Assembly: GCA_937908275.1 (NCBI GenBank) | Contig: CALERA010000386.1 | Coordinates: 1-6,553, forward strand | DNA length: 6,553 nt | Origin: an uncultured Desulfarculaceae bacterium | GTDB lineage: Bacteria > Desulfobacterota > Desulfarculia > Desulfarculales > Desulfarculaceae | Direction of reading: 5' to 3' | In this document: positions 1 to 5,594 of the stretch, piece after piece | How positions within the stretch are numbered: position 1 is the first letter of the stretch | How the letters are laid out: each line of letters opens with the position of its first letter | The notes under the pieces: generated by a model | Told to the model about the DNA's origin: nothing | The model's database searches: none | The model's input: the letters and a program-made list of their open reading frames with translations, nothing else | Position numbers and translations under genes: made by a program

Positions 1-1470
1 ATGTGGCCGGAGTTGCCGCCGCCCCTGCCGCCCCTGCGCCCGGGCCTGGCCGCCGAGCTGGGGCCGGACCTGGCCCCGGCCGCGGAGTTGGCCGACCTGG
101 GCCTGCCCGCGCCGCCACCCCCGGACTGGCCCCGCCGCCTCCTGGTTGGCCTGCAACGCCTGGCCCGGGAGCGCTCGGGCCTGCGCCAGGCCCTCAACGC
201 CTGCCTGCGCTGCGGGGCCTGCGCCGCCTGCTGCCCGGCCTTCGCCGCCCTGCCCGATCCCCACAACACCCCCCTGGGCCGGGGCGAGTTGTTGCGCCGG
301 GTGCACCAGGACCGGGGCCATCCCTGGCGCGTGTTGGTGGGCTCTTTTGGCAACAACCCGGAAAACCTGAATAACGACACCGCCCGTCACTGGCTGAACT
401 ATTTCTGGCAGTGCACTCTCTGCGGCCGCTGCGCCCAGGTCTGCCCCCTGGGCATCGACAGCGGCCTCATCGCCCTGGCCGGCCGGGAGCTCCTGGCCGA
501 GCAGGGCTGGCTGCCGGAGCCGGCGGCCAAGGCCCTGCGCCGCCTTGGCCGCAGCGGCAACAGCCTGGGCCTGGGTCCCCAGGCCTGGGTGGGGGCCATG
601 GCCCAGGCCGAGGCCGAGTTGAGCCGGCGGGTGGGGGAGGCGGTGCTCTGCCCGGTGGACGAGCGCGGGGCCGAGGTGCTGTTCCTGGCCCCGGCCGTGG
701 ACCTGGCCCTGCAACGGGCCTCGCTCTACGGCTACGCCCTGATTTTCCACGCCGCCGGCATCTCCTGGACCACCAGCACCTGGGCCAGTGACGCCCTGAA
801 CCCCGGGGCCTGGCTGGGGCCGGCGGCGGCCCGGGCCTGCCTGGAGCGGGTGCTGGAGGCGGTGCGCCAGTTGCGGCCGCGCTTCGTGGTCTGGGGCGAG
901 GAGGGCCTGGGCTGGGCCACCGCCCGGCGCCTCTCCCAGACCATGACCGCCCAGTGGCGCTCCCTGGAGGGCCTCAAGACCGCGCGCCCCATCCATCTGG
1001 CCACCCTGACCCATCGCCTCTGGCGGGAGGGTGCCTTCGCCAACCGCCTGGAACCAGAGGCCAACGCCGGGCTCCACCTCACCTGGCACGACCCCTGCCA
1101 GGCCGCGCGGGGGGCTGGCCTGCTGGAGCTGCCCCGCCGCCTGCTGCGGGCGGTCTGCCCCCGGGTGCGGGAGCTGCCGGAGGCGGTCAGCGGCCGCCAC
1201 ACCCGCTGTTGCGGCGGGGGCGCGGGCCTGGAAGGCCCCGGGGCCGAGACCCTGCGTCTGGCCGGGGTGGCCCCCCGGGTGGCGGACCTGCGCCAGGCGG
1301 CCCAGGACCAGGGCGTGGACGCCGTGGCCACCCTCTGCGTCACCTGCCGGGTGAACCTGCGCCACGGCCTGGGCCATTTCGGCCTGCCCCTGCGGGTCAT
1401 GGGCCTGTCTCAGCTCTGGGGGCGGGCCTTGGCCCCGGCCCTGGCCGAGGGCGACGATGCCCCGGTCTAG
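1..1470 (+). CDS. DsrK/HdrD-like iron-sulfur protein: two [4Fe-4S] motifs plus one CCG domain
   Basis: Likely the cytoplasmic catalytic subunit of a membrane redox complex, related to DsrK and HdrD, which act on thiol/disulfide substrates. Seen: a Pro/Ala-rich N-terminus (about 1-45); ferredoxin motifs with Cys68/71/74/78 and Cys138/141/144/148, each last Cys followed by Pro; and a C-terminal CCG domain with HDPC (Cys366), CCGGG (Cys403/404) and CxxC (Cys446/449). This is the ligand pattern of the HdrB/DsrK-type catalytic cluster. The stretch around WLNYFWQC (132-138) and the FHAAGISWTTSTW segment (from about 249) look DsrK-like from memory of that family. Where HdrD-type proteins carry a first CCG domain, the cysteines are absent here. 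No membrane segment is seen. The 489-residue frame opens with ATG at base 1, so the true start and its ribosome site cannot be judged. It overlaps the cytochrome b gene by 14 bases. Family assignment is firm; substrate is unknown (DsrC-like thiols or ferredoxin are candidates). Confidence 0.88.
   Translation: MWPELPPPLPPLRPGLAAELGPDLAPAAELADLGLPAPPPPDWPRRLLVGLQRLARERSGLRQALNACLRCGACAACCPAFAALPDPHNTPLGRGELLRRVHQDRGHPWRVLVGSFGNNPENLNNDTARHWLNYFWQCTLCGRCAQVCPLGIDSGLIALAGRELLAEQGWLPEPAAKALRRLGRSGNSLGLGPQAWVGAMAQAEAELSRRVGEAVLCPVDERGAEVLFLAPAVDLALQRASLYGYALIFHAAGISWTTSTWASDALNPGAWLGPAAARACLERVLEAVRQLRPRFVVWGEEGLGWATARRLSQTMTAQWRSLEGLKTARPIHLATLTHRLWREGAFANRLEPEANAGLHLTWHDPCQAARGAGLLELPRRLLRAVCPRVRELPEAVSGRHTRCCGGGAGLEGPGAETLRLAGVAPRVADLRQAAQDQGVDAVATLCVTCRVNLRHGLGHFGLPLRVMGLSQLWGRALAPALAEGDDAPV
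1447..1451 (+). promoter_or_regulatory. ribosome binding site of the cytochrome b gene
   Basis: GAGGG lies six bases before the ATG at 1457, inside the 3' end of the DsrK-like gene. It supports this start and suggests translational coupling across the 14-base overlap. Confidence 0.6.
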
Positions 1471-2440
1471 CCTGGGCCAGAGCTGGCGCTCCCTGGGCGG
1501 GCTCCTGGGCCGGGGCGCGCGCCGCCTGGCCTGGCCCCTGGGCGCGCCGCCCCGGGTCACGGCCTGGCCGCAATACCTGCGCCAATGGTGGGGCGGTCTG
1601 GCCGGCATCGGCCTGGCCGGCCAGGTGGTCACCGGCCTGGGGCTGCTGTTCTTTTATTCCGCGCCCGATCCGGCCACGGCCCAGGCCGGCCTGGCCCAGG
1701 CCGAGGCCGCCTCGGCCCTGGCCTGGGGCCTGCGCCGGCTGCACGCGGCCGGGGCCACCCTGTTGCTCCTGTCCCTGCTGGCCCATGGCCTGGACCGCCT
1801 GGGGGCCAAAGGCCAGGAGCCGGCCCGGCCCGGTGCCTGGCTCTGTGGCCTGGGCCTGCTCCTGGCGGCCATGGCCGCGGCCCAGAGCGGGGCCTTGCTG
1901 CCGGCCACCGCCGGGGCCTGGTCCAGCCTGGCCGGTCTGGCGGAGGCCCTGGGTCTGCCCGCGCCCGGCCTGGCGGGCCTGGGCGCGGCCTGGTCCCTGC
2001 ACCTGGCCCTGCCCTGGGCCTTGATGCTTTTGTTGGGCCTGCACCTGCGCCTGGTCCGCCCGCCGGGGCCGGACGCGTCCCCACGCGAGGACGATCCCGC
2101 CCGGGCCAAAGCCGACGCCGCCATCGTGGTGGTGGGTTGGTTGACGGTCTGGCTGGCCCTGGGCTGGCTGGCCTCGGCCTGGTTCCTGGACCGGCCCCTG
2201 CCCGCGCCCCTCCAGGGCCTGGAGCCGGGCCGGCCGGTTTGGTTTGGGCTGGCCCCGGCCCTGATCGCCCGCTGGCTGCCCGGCGGCTGGCTCTGGTTGC
2301 CGTTGTTGGCGGTGGGCGGCCTGGTGGGCCTGCTGCGCGGCAGCGGACCGGACCTGGCCGCGCGGCGGCGGCGCTGGGGCCGGGCGCTGCTGGGCCTCTG
2401 GCTGGCCCTGACCCTGGCCGGACTGGCGGTGGCCTGGTGA
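1457..2440 (+). CDS. cytochrome b/b6-like diheme membrane protein with altered Qo motifs
   Basis: Integral membrane b-type cytochrome, predicted to pass electrons across the membrane through two b hemes. Four histidines have the bc1/b6 arrangement: His96 and His110 (14 apart, in LHAAGATLLLLSLLAH) and His182 and His196 (14 apart, in LHLALPWALMLLLGLH), pairing 96-182 and 110-196. Predicted helices are about 44-66, 89-112, 127-149, 179-200, 221-243, 276-293 and 310-327, so a b6-like half is followed by a subunit-IV-like half in one 327-residue chain, shorter than a full bc1 cytochrome b. Two quinol-oxidation-site landmarks are changed: PEWY appears to be PVWF (260-263), and the PWGQ-type motif after helix C reads LLPATA (147-152). 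The gene overlaps the DsrK-like gene by 14 bases and shares GTGA with the next. No Rieske gene is visible. This is unlike DsrM, which is NarI-type. The family is recognised; whether it oxidises or reduces quinone is open. Confidence 0.87.
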   Translation: MPRSSLGQSWRSLGGLLGRGARRLAWPLGAPPRVTAWPQYLRQWWGGLAGIGLAGQVVTGLGLLFFYSAPDPATAQAGLAQAEAASALAWGLRRLHAAGATLLLLSLLAHGLDRLGAKGQEPARPGAWLCGLGLLLAAMAAAQSGALLPATAGAWSSLAGLAEALGLPAPGLAGLGAAWSLHLALPWALMLLLGLHLRLVRPPGPDASPREDDPARAKADAAIVVVGWLTVWLALGWLASAWFLDRPLPAPLQGLEPGRPVWFGLAPALIARWLPGGWLWLPLLAVGGLVGLLRGSGPDLAARRRRWGRALLGLWLALTLAGLAVAW

Positions 2441-2994
2441 GAAGGATCGCGCTGCTGCCGCTCTGCCTGCTGTTCCTGGGCCTGGCCTGGCCAGCGCTGG
2501 CCACGGGGCCGGACCTGGCCTGCGTGCAGTGTCATCCCGCCTCGGGCACGGTCTATCTCGCCAACCTGGCCGCCCCCCAGACCCCGGGCTGTCCGGCGCT
2601 GGAGCGCCTGTCCCTGCGCCTCCAGGCGGTGCAGGACCGCCTCCTGGCCCTGGAGCAGAACCTGGCCCAGGCCCGGGCGGCGGGAGTCTACGTGGAGCCG
2701 GGGGCGCGCCGCCTGGAGCGGGCCCGGGCCAGGCTGGCCTGGCTCTGGGGCCGCCGTCTGGCCTCCGAGGCCCAGGTCCTGGCCTGGTTGGCGGAGCTGG
2801 AGCGGGAGATGGGCGAGCAGGCGGCCCCGGACCTGGTGGATCAGGCCGGGCGGGAGCGGGGCCGGGTGGGCCTGGCCCTGGTCTGGGTGGCCGGCCTGGG
2901 TCTGTGCCTGGCCTGGCTGGTGGGCCGCCGCCGGGAGCTGGGCCAGCCCGGGCCGGACCGCTTGGCGGAGATCCGCCAGGGGAGGCTGCCATGA
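2437..2994 (+). CDS. membrane-anchored single-heme c-type protein with coiled-coil hairpin
   Basis: A 185-residue protein probably carrying one c heme on the periplasmic side. Seen: a signal peptide (Arg2-Arg3, hydrophobic 4-18, likely cut after the PALA at 19-22); one heme motif CVQCH at 29-33; a charged Leu/Ala/Arg/Glu-rich region (about 55-90 and 98-135) that looks like two long helices forming a hairpin or coiled coil; and one C-terminal membrane helix (about 144-162) followed by Arg164-166 and a short tail, expected in the cytoplasm. The start is GTG at 2437, sharing GTGA with the upstream stop; the signal peptide begins right there, and reading further upstream only adds sequence overlapping the cytochrome b. 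It ends in ATGA shared with the lipoprotein gene. His33 is the only histidine, so the second axial ligand is not obvious (Met125 or a partner subunit). No close family recognised; probably a subunit of the cytochrome b complex. Confidence 0.82.
   Translation: MRRIALLPLCLLFLGLAWPALATGPDLACVQCHPASGTVYLANLAAPQTPGCPALERLSLRLQAVQDRLLALEQNLAQARAAGVYVEPGARRLERARARLAWLWGRRLASEAQVLAWLAELEREMGEQAAPDLVDQAGRERGRVGLALVWVAGLGLCLAWLVGRRRELGQPGPDRLAEIRQGRLP
2981..2985 (+). promoter_or_regulatory. ribosome binding site fixing the lipoprotein start
   Basis: GGAGG, within AGGGGAGG, sits five bases before the ATG at 2991. The open frame extends upstream to about 2529, but this site, the ATGA overlap and the lipoprotein signal beginning here all select 2991. 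Confidence 0.7.
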
Positions 2995-4664
2995 CCGGAT
3001 GGGCGCGGCGGCTGATCCGGAGTGCGGCCTGGGGCCTGGTCCTGACCGCCCTGGGGGCCTTGCTGGCCTGTTCGTCGCCGCCATCCCCGCCCCTGGCCAA
3101 GGAGCCCCCGGAGCTGGCCTCGGCCCGGCAACACCTGGCCCAGGCCCAGGCCCGGGCGCAACAGGTGGTCTGGCTCTGCGAGTTGGCCGGCCGGGCCGCG
3201 CCCAGCGCCGGGGACCTGGCCGAGGAGTTCCTGCGCCGGGCCTGGCCCCTGGCCCAGGCCGCGGCCCAGGACCCGGGGCGGGAGTTGGCCCGGGGCCTGA
3301 ACCAGGCCAGTCCGGGCTGGTCCGAGCCCTGGCGGGGGCGGGCGCGGGAGCTGGCCGCCCGGTTGGAGCAGGCCGGGGGCCGGGTCTGGCCCCTGGCCCT
3401 GGTGGCCGAGAGCGCCATGGGGCTGGCCCCGGAGCTGGCCACCCAGGCCCTGGACCAGGCCCAACGCCGGCTGGAGGACCTGCCGGCCGGAGCGGCGCGG
3501 GACCAGGACCTCTGCCGCCTGGCCCTGGCCCTGGTGGGCTGGGACGCCGGTCGGGCGCGGACCCTGGCCGAGCGGGTGACCGATCCCCTGCGCCGGGCCT
3601 GGGTCTGGCGGGGCCTGGCCCGGGCCGGCCTGGCCGAGGCCGCGCAACAAGCCGCCCAGGCGGCCCGGACCGCGCCCGATGGCCCGCAAAAAGCCCTGGC
3701 CCTGGCCCGCTGCGGCCAGGCCGCCCTGGGGCTGGACCCGGCCCTGGCCCTGGAGCTTTTCGGCCAGGCCTGGGACCTGGCCCAGGGCCTGCAACCGCCG
3801 GAGCTGGCCCGCCGGGTCCGGGGCCAGGTGGCAGAGGTGGTGGCCGGGGCCGCGCCCCTGGTGGGCCTGGAGCTGGCCCACCGCCTGGAGCCGGGCCTGG
3901 ACCGCCTGGTCGCCCTGCGCCAGGCCGGCCTGGAGCTCTTGGGCCAGGACCTGGCCGCCGGCCGGGCCTTGCTGGGGGAGGCCGCCGACCAGTTGCCCCA
4001 GGTGGATTCCGAACCCGCGCGGGCCCGGGCCGCCGCCAGCCTGGCCCAGGACCTGGCCGGCCTGGACCCGGAGCTGGCCCTGGACCTGCTGGACCAGTTG
4101 CCGCCGGGGTCCGCTTTCCTGCGCGGCCGGGTGGCCGAGGTGCTCCTGCCGGCGGCGGCCTCCCACGATCCGGTGAGAGCCAGGCAACTGGCTGATTCAA
4201 TAGCCGATCCCGGTTGGCGAGCCCTGGCCCTGGCCCGCCTGGCCGGCATCGCCCGGCAGCGGGGGGAGAGCGGGGAGGGGCGGGAGTTGGCCAGCCAGGC
4301 CCTGGACCTGGCCCAGGCCCACGCCGCCACCCCGGCCCTGGAGGCCCTGGCCAAATTCTGGGCGGAGACGGACCCGCGCAAAGGGGTTGACATCGCGCTT
4401 GGCATCGGCGAAAACGTGGCGAGGGTTCGGGCCTTGTTGGGGGTGGCCCGGGTGGCGGACCGCCACCAGCAGGCCGCGCCGGCCGCCTGGGCCCTGTACC
4501 TGGCCGAAGAGGCGCTTTCCCATTTTTCGGCTCAACAAGCTATTGACAAGATTGGCCTGCTGGGCGATATGGGACAGGAGTGGTCGGCCAGGGACGAAAC
4601 CCAGTCGCGGCGCTTTTTCCAAAAAGGCGCCGAGGCGGCCCAGGCCGCCGCGCCAGGCAGCTGA
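2991..4664 (+). CDS. large alpha-helical repeat lipoprotein
   Basis: A 557-residue predicted lipoprotein of unknown function. Seen: twin-Arg N-region (Arg6-Arg7), hydrophobic stretch 12-26 and lipobox LLAC, with lipidated Cys27 followed by Ser28; by the E. coli +2 rule Ser allows outer-membrane sorting, though this may not hold here. The rest is almost wholly helical, rich in Ala/Leu/Gly, and made of degenerate repeats of about 34 residues, resembling TPR or HEAT-type solenoids. Examples begin near residues 185, 288, 359, 393 and 461, with the pattern D(P)xxA/G, helix, short turn often with DP, then RxxALxxLA. No CxxCH heme motif and no enzyme motif is visible. It shares ATGA with the single-heme gene, so it is probably co-translated with the redox complex. 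A scaffold or docking role for periplasmic cytochromes is inference. The last part of the gene (from about 4380) is less G+C-biased than the rest. Confidence 0.83.
   Translation: MTGWARRLIRSAAWGLVLTALGALLACSSPPSPPLAKEPPELASARQHLAQAQARAQQVVWLCELAGRAAPSAGDLAEEFLRRAWPLAQAAAQDPGRELARGLNQASPGWSEPWRGRARELAARLEQAGGRVWPLALVAESAMGLAPELATQALDQAQRRLEDLPAGAARDQDLCRLALALVGWDAGRARTLAERVTDPLRRAWVWRGLARAGLAEAAQQAAQAARTAPDGPQKALALARCGQAALGLDPALALELFGQAWDLAQGLQPPELARRVRGQVAEVVAGAAPLVGLELAHRLEPGLDRLVALRQAGLELLGQDLAAGRALLGEAADQLPQVDSEPARARAAASLAQDLAGLDPELALDLLDQLPPGSAFLRGRVAEVLLPAAASHDPVRARQLADSIADPGWRALALARLAGIARQRGESGEGRELASQALDLAQAHAATPALEALAKFWAETDPRKGVDIALGIGENVARVRALLGVARVADRHQQAAPAAWALYLAEEALSHFSAQQAIDKIGLLGDMGQEWSARDETQSRRFFQKGAEAAQAAAPGS
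4543..4571 (+). promoter_or_regulatory. possible internal promoter for the ferredoxin gene
   Basis: A perfect TTGACA (4543-4548), then 17 bases, then GATATG (4566-4571, only three of six matches to TATAAT), inside the 3' end of the lipoprotein gene. A transcript would start near 4578, about 135 bases before the ferredoxin ATG. A second TTGACA occurs at 4387-4392 with an even poorer -10. The exact hexamer is unusual in such G+C-rich DNA, but the weak -10 keeps this tentative. Confidence 0.3.
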
Positions 4665-4669
4665 GCTTT

Positions 4670-4689
4670 CGGGTCCAGCCCGGTTTTTT
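4670..4689 (+). terminator. weak hairpin plus T6 run after the lipoprotein gene
   Basis: CGGG (4670-4673), loop TCCAG, CCCG (4679-4682), one G, then six T (4684-4689), starting six bases after the lipoprotein stop. The four-base-pair stem is short for an intrinsic terminator, so at most it would reduce read-through into the ferredoxin gene. The T-run overlaps the ferredoxin leader, just upstream of its ribosome site. Confidence 0.3.
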
Positions 4690-4698
4690 GCCAAACGC

Positions 4699-4705
4699 AA
4701 GGAGG
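4699..4705 (+). promoter_or_regulatory. strong ribosome binding site of the ferredoxin gene
   Basis: AAGGAGG lies seven bases before the ATG at 4713. It is the best match to the anti-Shine-Dalgarno sequence among the + strand genes and suggests high ferredoxin expression. Confidence 0.8.
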
Positions 4706-4712
4706 ACAGATT

Positions 4713-4898
4713 ATGTTCCAGGTGGTGGTTGACCCTGACAAATGTGTCGGCGACGAGGAATGCGTGGAAGTTTGCCCCGTGGACGTGTACGAAATGCAGG
4801 ATGGCAAGGCCGTGCCGGTTAACGCCGACGAGTGCCTGGGCTGCGAGAGCTGCATCGAGGTGTGCGAGAACGACGCCATCACGGTGACCGAGGTCTAA
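4713..4898 (+). CDS. ferredoxin III-like 7Fe/8Fe ferredoxin with Asp14 in place of a cluster cysteine
   Basis: Small soluble cytoplasmic electron carrier of 61 residues. Cluster II has a full motif, Cys41/44/47/51. In the first motif the second cysteine is replaced: Cys11, Asp14, Cys17, Cys21-Pro22. This is the arrangement of Desulfovibrio africanus ferredoxin III, to which the whole protein looks closely similar in length and sequence from memory (CxGDxECVxVCP, then DGKAV, then ECLGCES). In that protein the first site holds a [3Fe-4S] cluster that can take up a further metal, with Asp14 as ligand, while the second is [4Fe-4S]. The gene has its own strong ribosome site, lies 48 bases after the lipoprotein gene, and is followed by a strong terminator. 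It may be electron donor or acceptor for the DsrK-like protein (inference). Identification as a ferredoxin is secure; the 7Fe state is predicted. Confidence 0.95.
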   Translation: MFQVVVDPDKCVGDEECVEVCPVDVYEMQDGKAVPVNADECLGCESCIEVCENDAITVTEV

Positions 4899-4920
4899 GC
4901 CCCGCCTCCGCGAGCATAAG

Positions 4921-4960
4921 GCCGCCCCGTCGTCAGCCGGCGACGGGGCGGCTCCTTTTT
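4921..4960 (+). terminator. strong intrinsic terminator after the ferredoxin gene
   Basis: A perfect 12-base-pair stem, GCCGCCCCGTCG (4921-4932) with CGACGGGGCGGC (4941-4952), eight-base loop, then TCC and five T (4956-4960). It begins 22 bases after the ferredoxin stop and ends the five-gene run. Confidence 0.92.
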
Positions 4961-4973
4961 GGCCGTCGCGCCC

Positions 4974-5011
4974 AAAAGCATCGGGCCGGCCCCCGGAAGG
5001 GGACCGGCCCG
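4974..5011 (-). terminator. probable intrinsic terminator of the cytochrome c3 gene
   Basis: Read on the minus strand, CGGGCCGG (5011-5004) pairs with CCGGCCCG (4989-4982), with an inner four-base-pair G/C stem after one mismatch and a four-base loop (4998-4995). Four T follow at 4977-4974, four bases after the stem. It starts 26 bases past the c3 stop. The short, displaced T-run makes it weaker than the terminator facing it. Confidence 0.6.
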
Positions 5012-5037
5012 CTTATGTCGACCAGAGTCCTAAGCCG

Positions 5038-5454
5038 CTACTTCTTGGGATGGCACTCGTCGCACTTTTGGGGGCCCTTCTTGGCCTCCTTGTGGCAGTC
5101 GCGGCAGTCCTTGTGGAAGGCGTTGTAGAGGCTCAGCATCTCGCCTTCGTTCTGCTTGGGGCTCTTGTGGCACTCGGCGCACTTCTGCACCTTGTCGCCC
5201 TCTTTCCAGACGTTCTTCTTGTCCTTGAAGACATGGTGGCACTCGGTGCACTGGATCTTGTGGTCCACGGCGTGCTTCTTGTGCGTGAACTCCACCGGAG
5301 ACTTGGTCAGCTTGCCAAAGGTCGCGGTGTTGTCGATCTTGAAGACGTCGGCCACTTCGCCAGACTTGGTTTTCTCGGCCCAGGCCGCGCTGGCCATCAG
5401 ACCGGCCACCATGAAGGCCACCATGGCCAGGATGGCGATGATGCTCTTTTTCAT
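5038..5454 (-). CDS. periplasmic tetraheme cytochrome c3 (class III)
   Basis: Periplasmic electron shuttle of the kind that receives electrons from hydrogenases or formate dehydrogenases and passes them to membrane complexes. Of 138 residues, 1-26 are a signal peptide (Lys2-Lys3, hydrophobic core, cut after ASAAWA), leaving about 112, normal for the family. Four heme motifs are visible: Cys69-His73, Cys92-His96, Cys117-His121 and Cys131-His135. Distal ligands match the c3 layout: His58 and His61 (FTHKKH), His74 directly after the first motif, and His114 before the third. All four motifs are CxxCH, whereas classic Desulfovibrio type I c3 has CxxxxCH at hemes 2 and 4. The mature chain is Lys-rich (about 23 Lys), closer to basic type I c3 than to acidic TmcA. 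It has its own promoter, ribosome site and terminator and points toward the redox operon. Codon choice and a strong promoter suggest high expression. Confidence 0.95.
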   Translation of the reverse strand: MKKSIIAILAMVAFMVAGLMASAAWAEKTKSGEVADVFKIDNTATFGKLTKSPVEFTHKKHAVDHKIQCTECHHVFKDKKNVWKEGDKVQKCAECHKSPKQNEGEMLSLYNAFHKDCRDCHKEAKKGPQKCDECHPKK

Positions 5455-5463
5455 GACCCTAAA

Positions 5464-5472
5464 CTCCTCCCC
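5464..5472 (-). promoter_or_regulatory. ribosome binding site of cytochrome c3
   Basis: Minus-strand GGGGAGGAG ends nine bases before the ATG at 5454. It confirms this start, which also gives a complete signal peptide. Confidence 0.75.
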
Positions 5473-5509
5473 TGCAAATAATGGCTAAGGACTGGTGAAA
5501 TCCTGCGCT

Positions 5510-5538
5510 AACATAGCCTCCCGGGATTTAGATGTCAA
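5510..5538 (-). promoter_or_regulatory. sigma-70-type promoter of cytochrome c3
   Basis: On the minus strand, TTGACA (5538-5533), a 17-base spacer and TATGTT (5515-5510) form a near-consensus promoter. The -35 is perfect and the -10 matches four of six. Transcription would start near 5503, giving a leader of about 49 bases before the c3 ATG. It lies in the 140-base, less G+C-rich gap between mazG and c3. No terminator is seen after mazG, so read-through from mazG is also possible. Confidence 0.8.
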
Positions 5539-5594
5539 GGCTATTCCGGGCGGTGACTCGGAAACAGCGTAAGTCAAATCCACTAGTTACCTTG

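Noticed and set aside
1585..2436. Upstream extension of the single-heme protein's frame.
   Set aside because: It lies wholly inside the cytochrome b gene and translates to Gly/Pro/Ala-rich low-complexity sequence; the signal peptide and GTGA overlap fix the start at 2437.
2529..2990. Upstream extension of the lipoprotein frame.
   Set aside because: It would bury the lipoprotein signal in mid-protein; a good ribosome site and ATGA overlap support 2991.
2440..4100. Dense repetition of GGCCTGG/CCAGGCC-like words, considered as a DNA repeat or CRISPR-like array.
   Set aside because: There is no regular spacing or conserved unit; the words are Leu-Ala and Gln-Ala codons (CTG GCC, CAG GCC) in Leu/Ala-rich proteins.
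1397..4405. Very long open frames on the minus strand opposite the operon (hundreds to about a thousand codons).
   Set aside because: They arise from the strong G/C third-position bias of the + strand genes. The translations are Pro/Arg/Gly/Gln-rich, without domains, and the + strand products have clear motifs, signals and ribosome sites.
4625..4653. G/C-rich hairpin (GGCGGCC/GGCCGCC) at the end of the lipoprotein gene.
   Set aside because: It is inside coding sequence, has almost no loop and is about 30 bases from the T-run, so it does not make a terminator; such palindromes are expected at this G+C.
1..4664. Naming the operon after Geobacter Ext-type (selenite/tellurite reduction) or Dsr/Tmc genes.
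   Set aside because: Similar combinations of iron-sulfur, b-type and c-type subunits come to mind, but orthology cannot be shown from the sequence alone and partner genes are not visible.
5554..5576. Inverted repeat TGACT/AGTCA with 13-base spacing upstream of the c3 promoter, as a possible operator.
   Set aside because: Five-base arms are too short to distinguish from chance, and I match it to no known regulator site.
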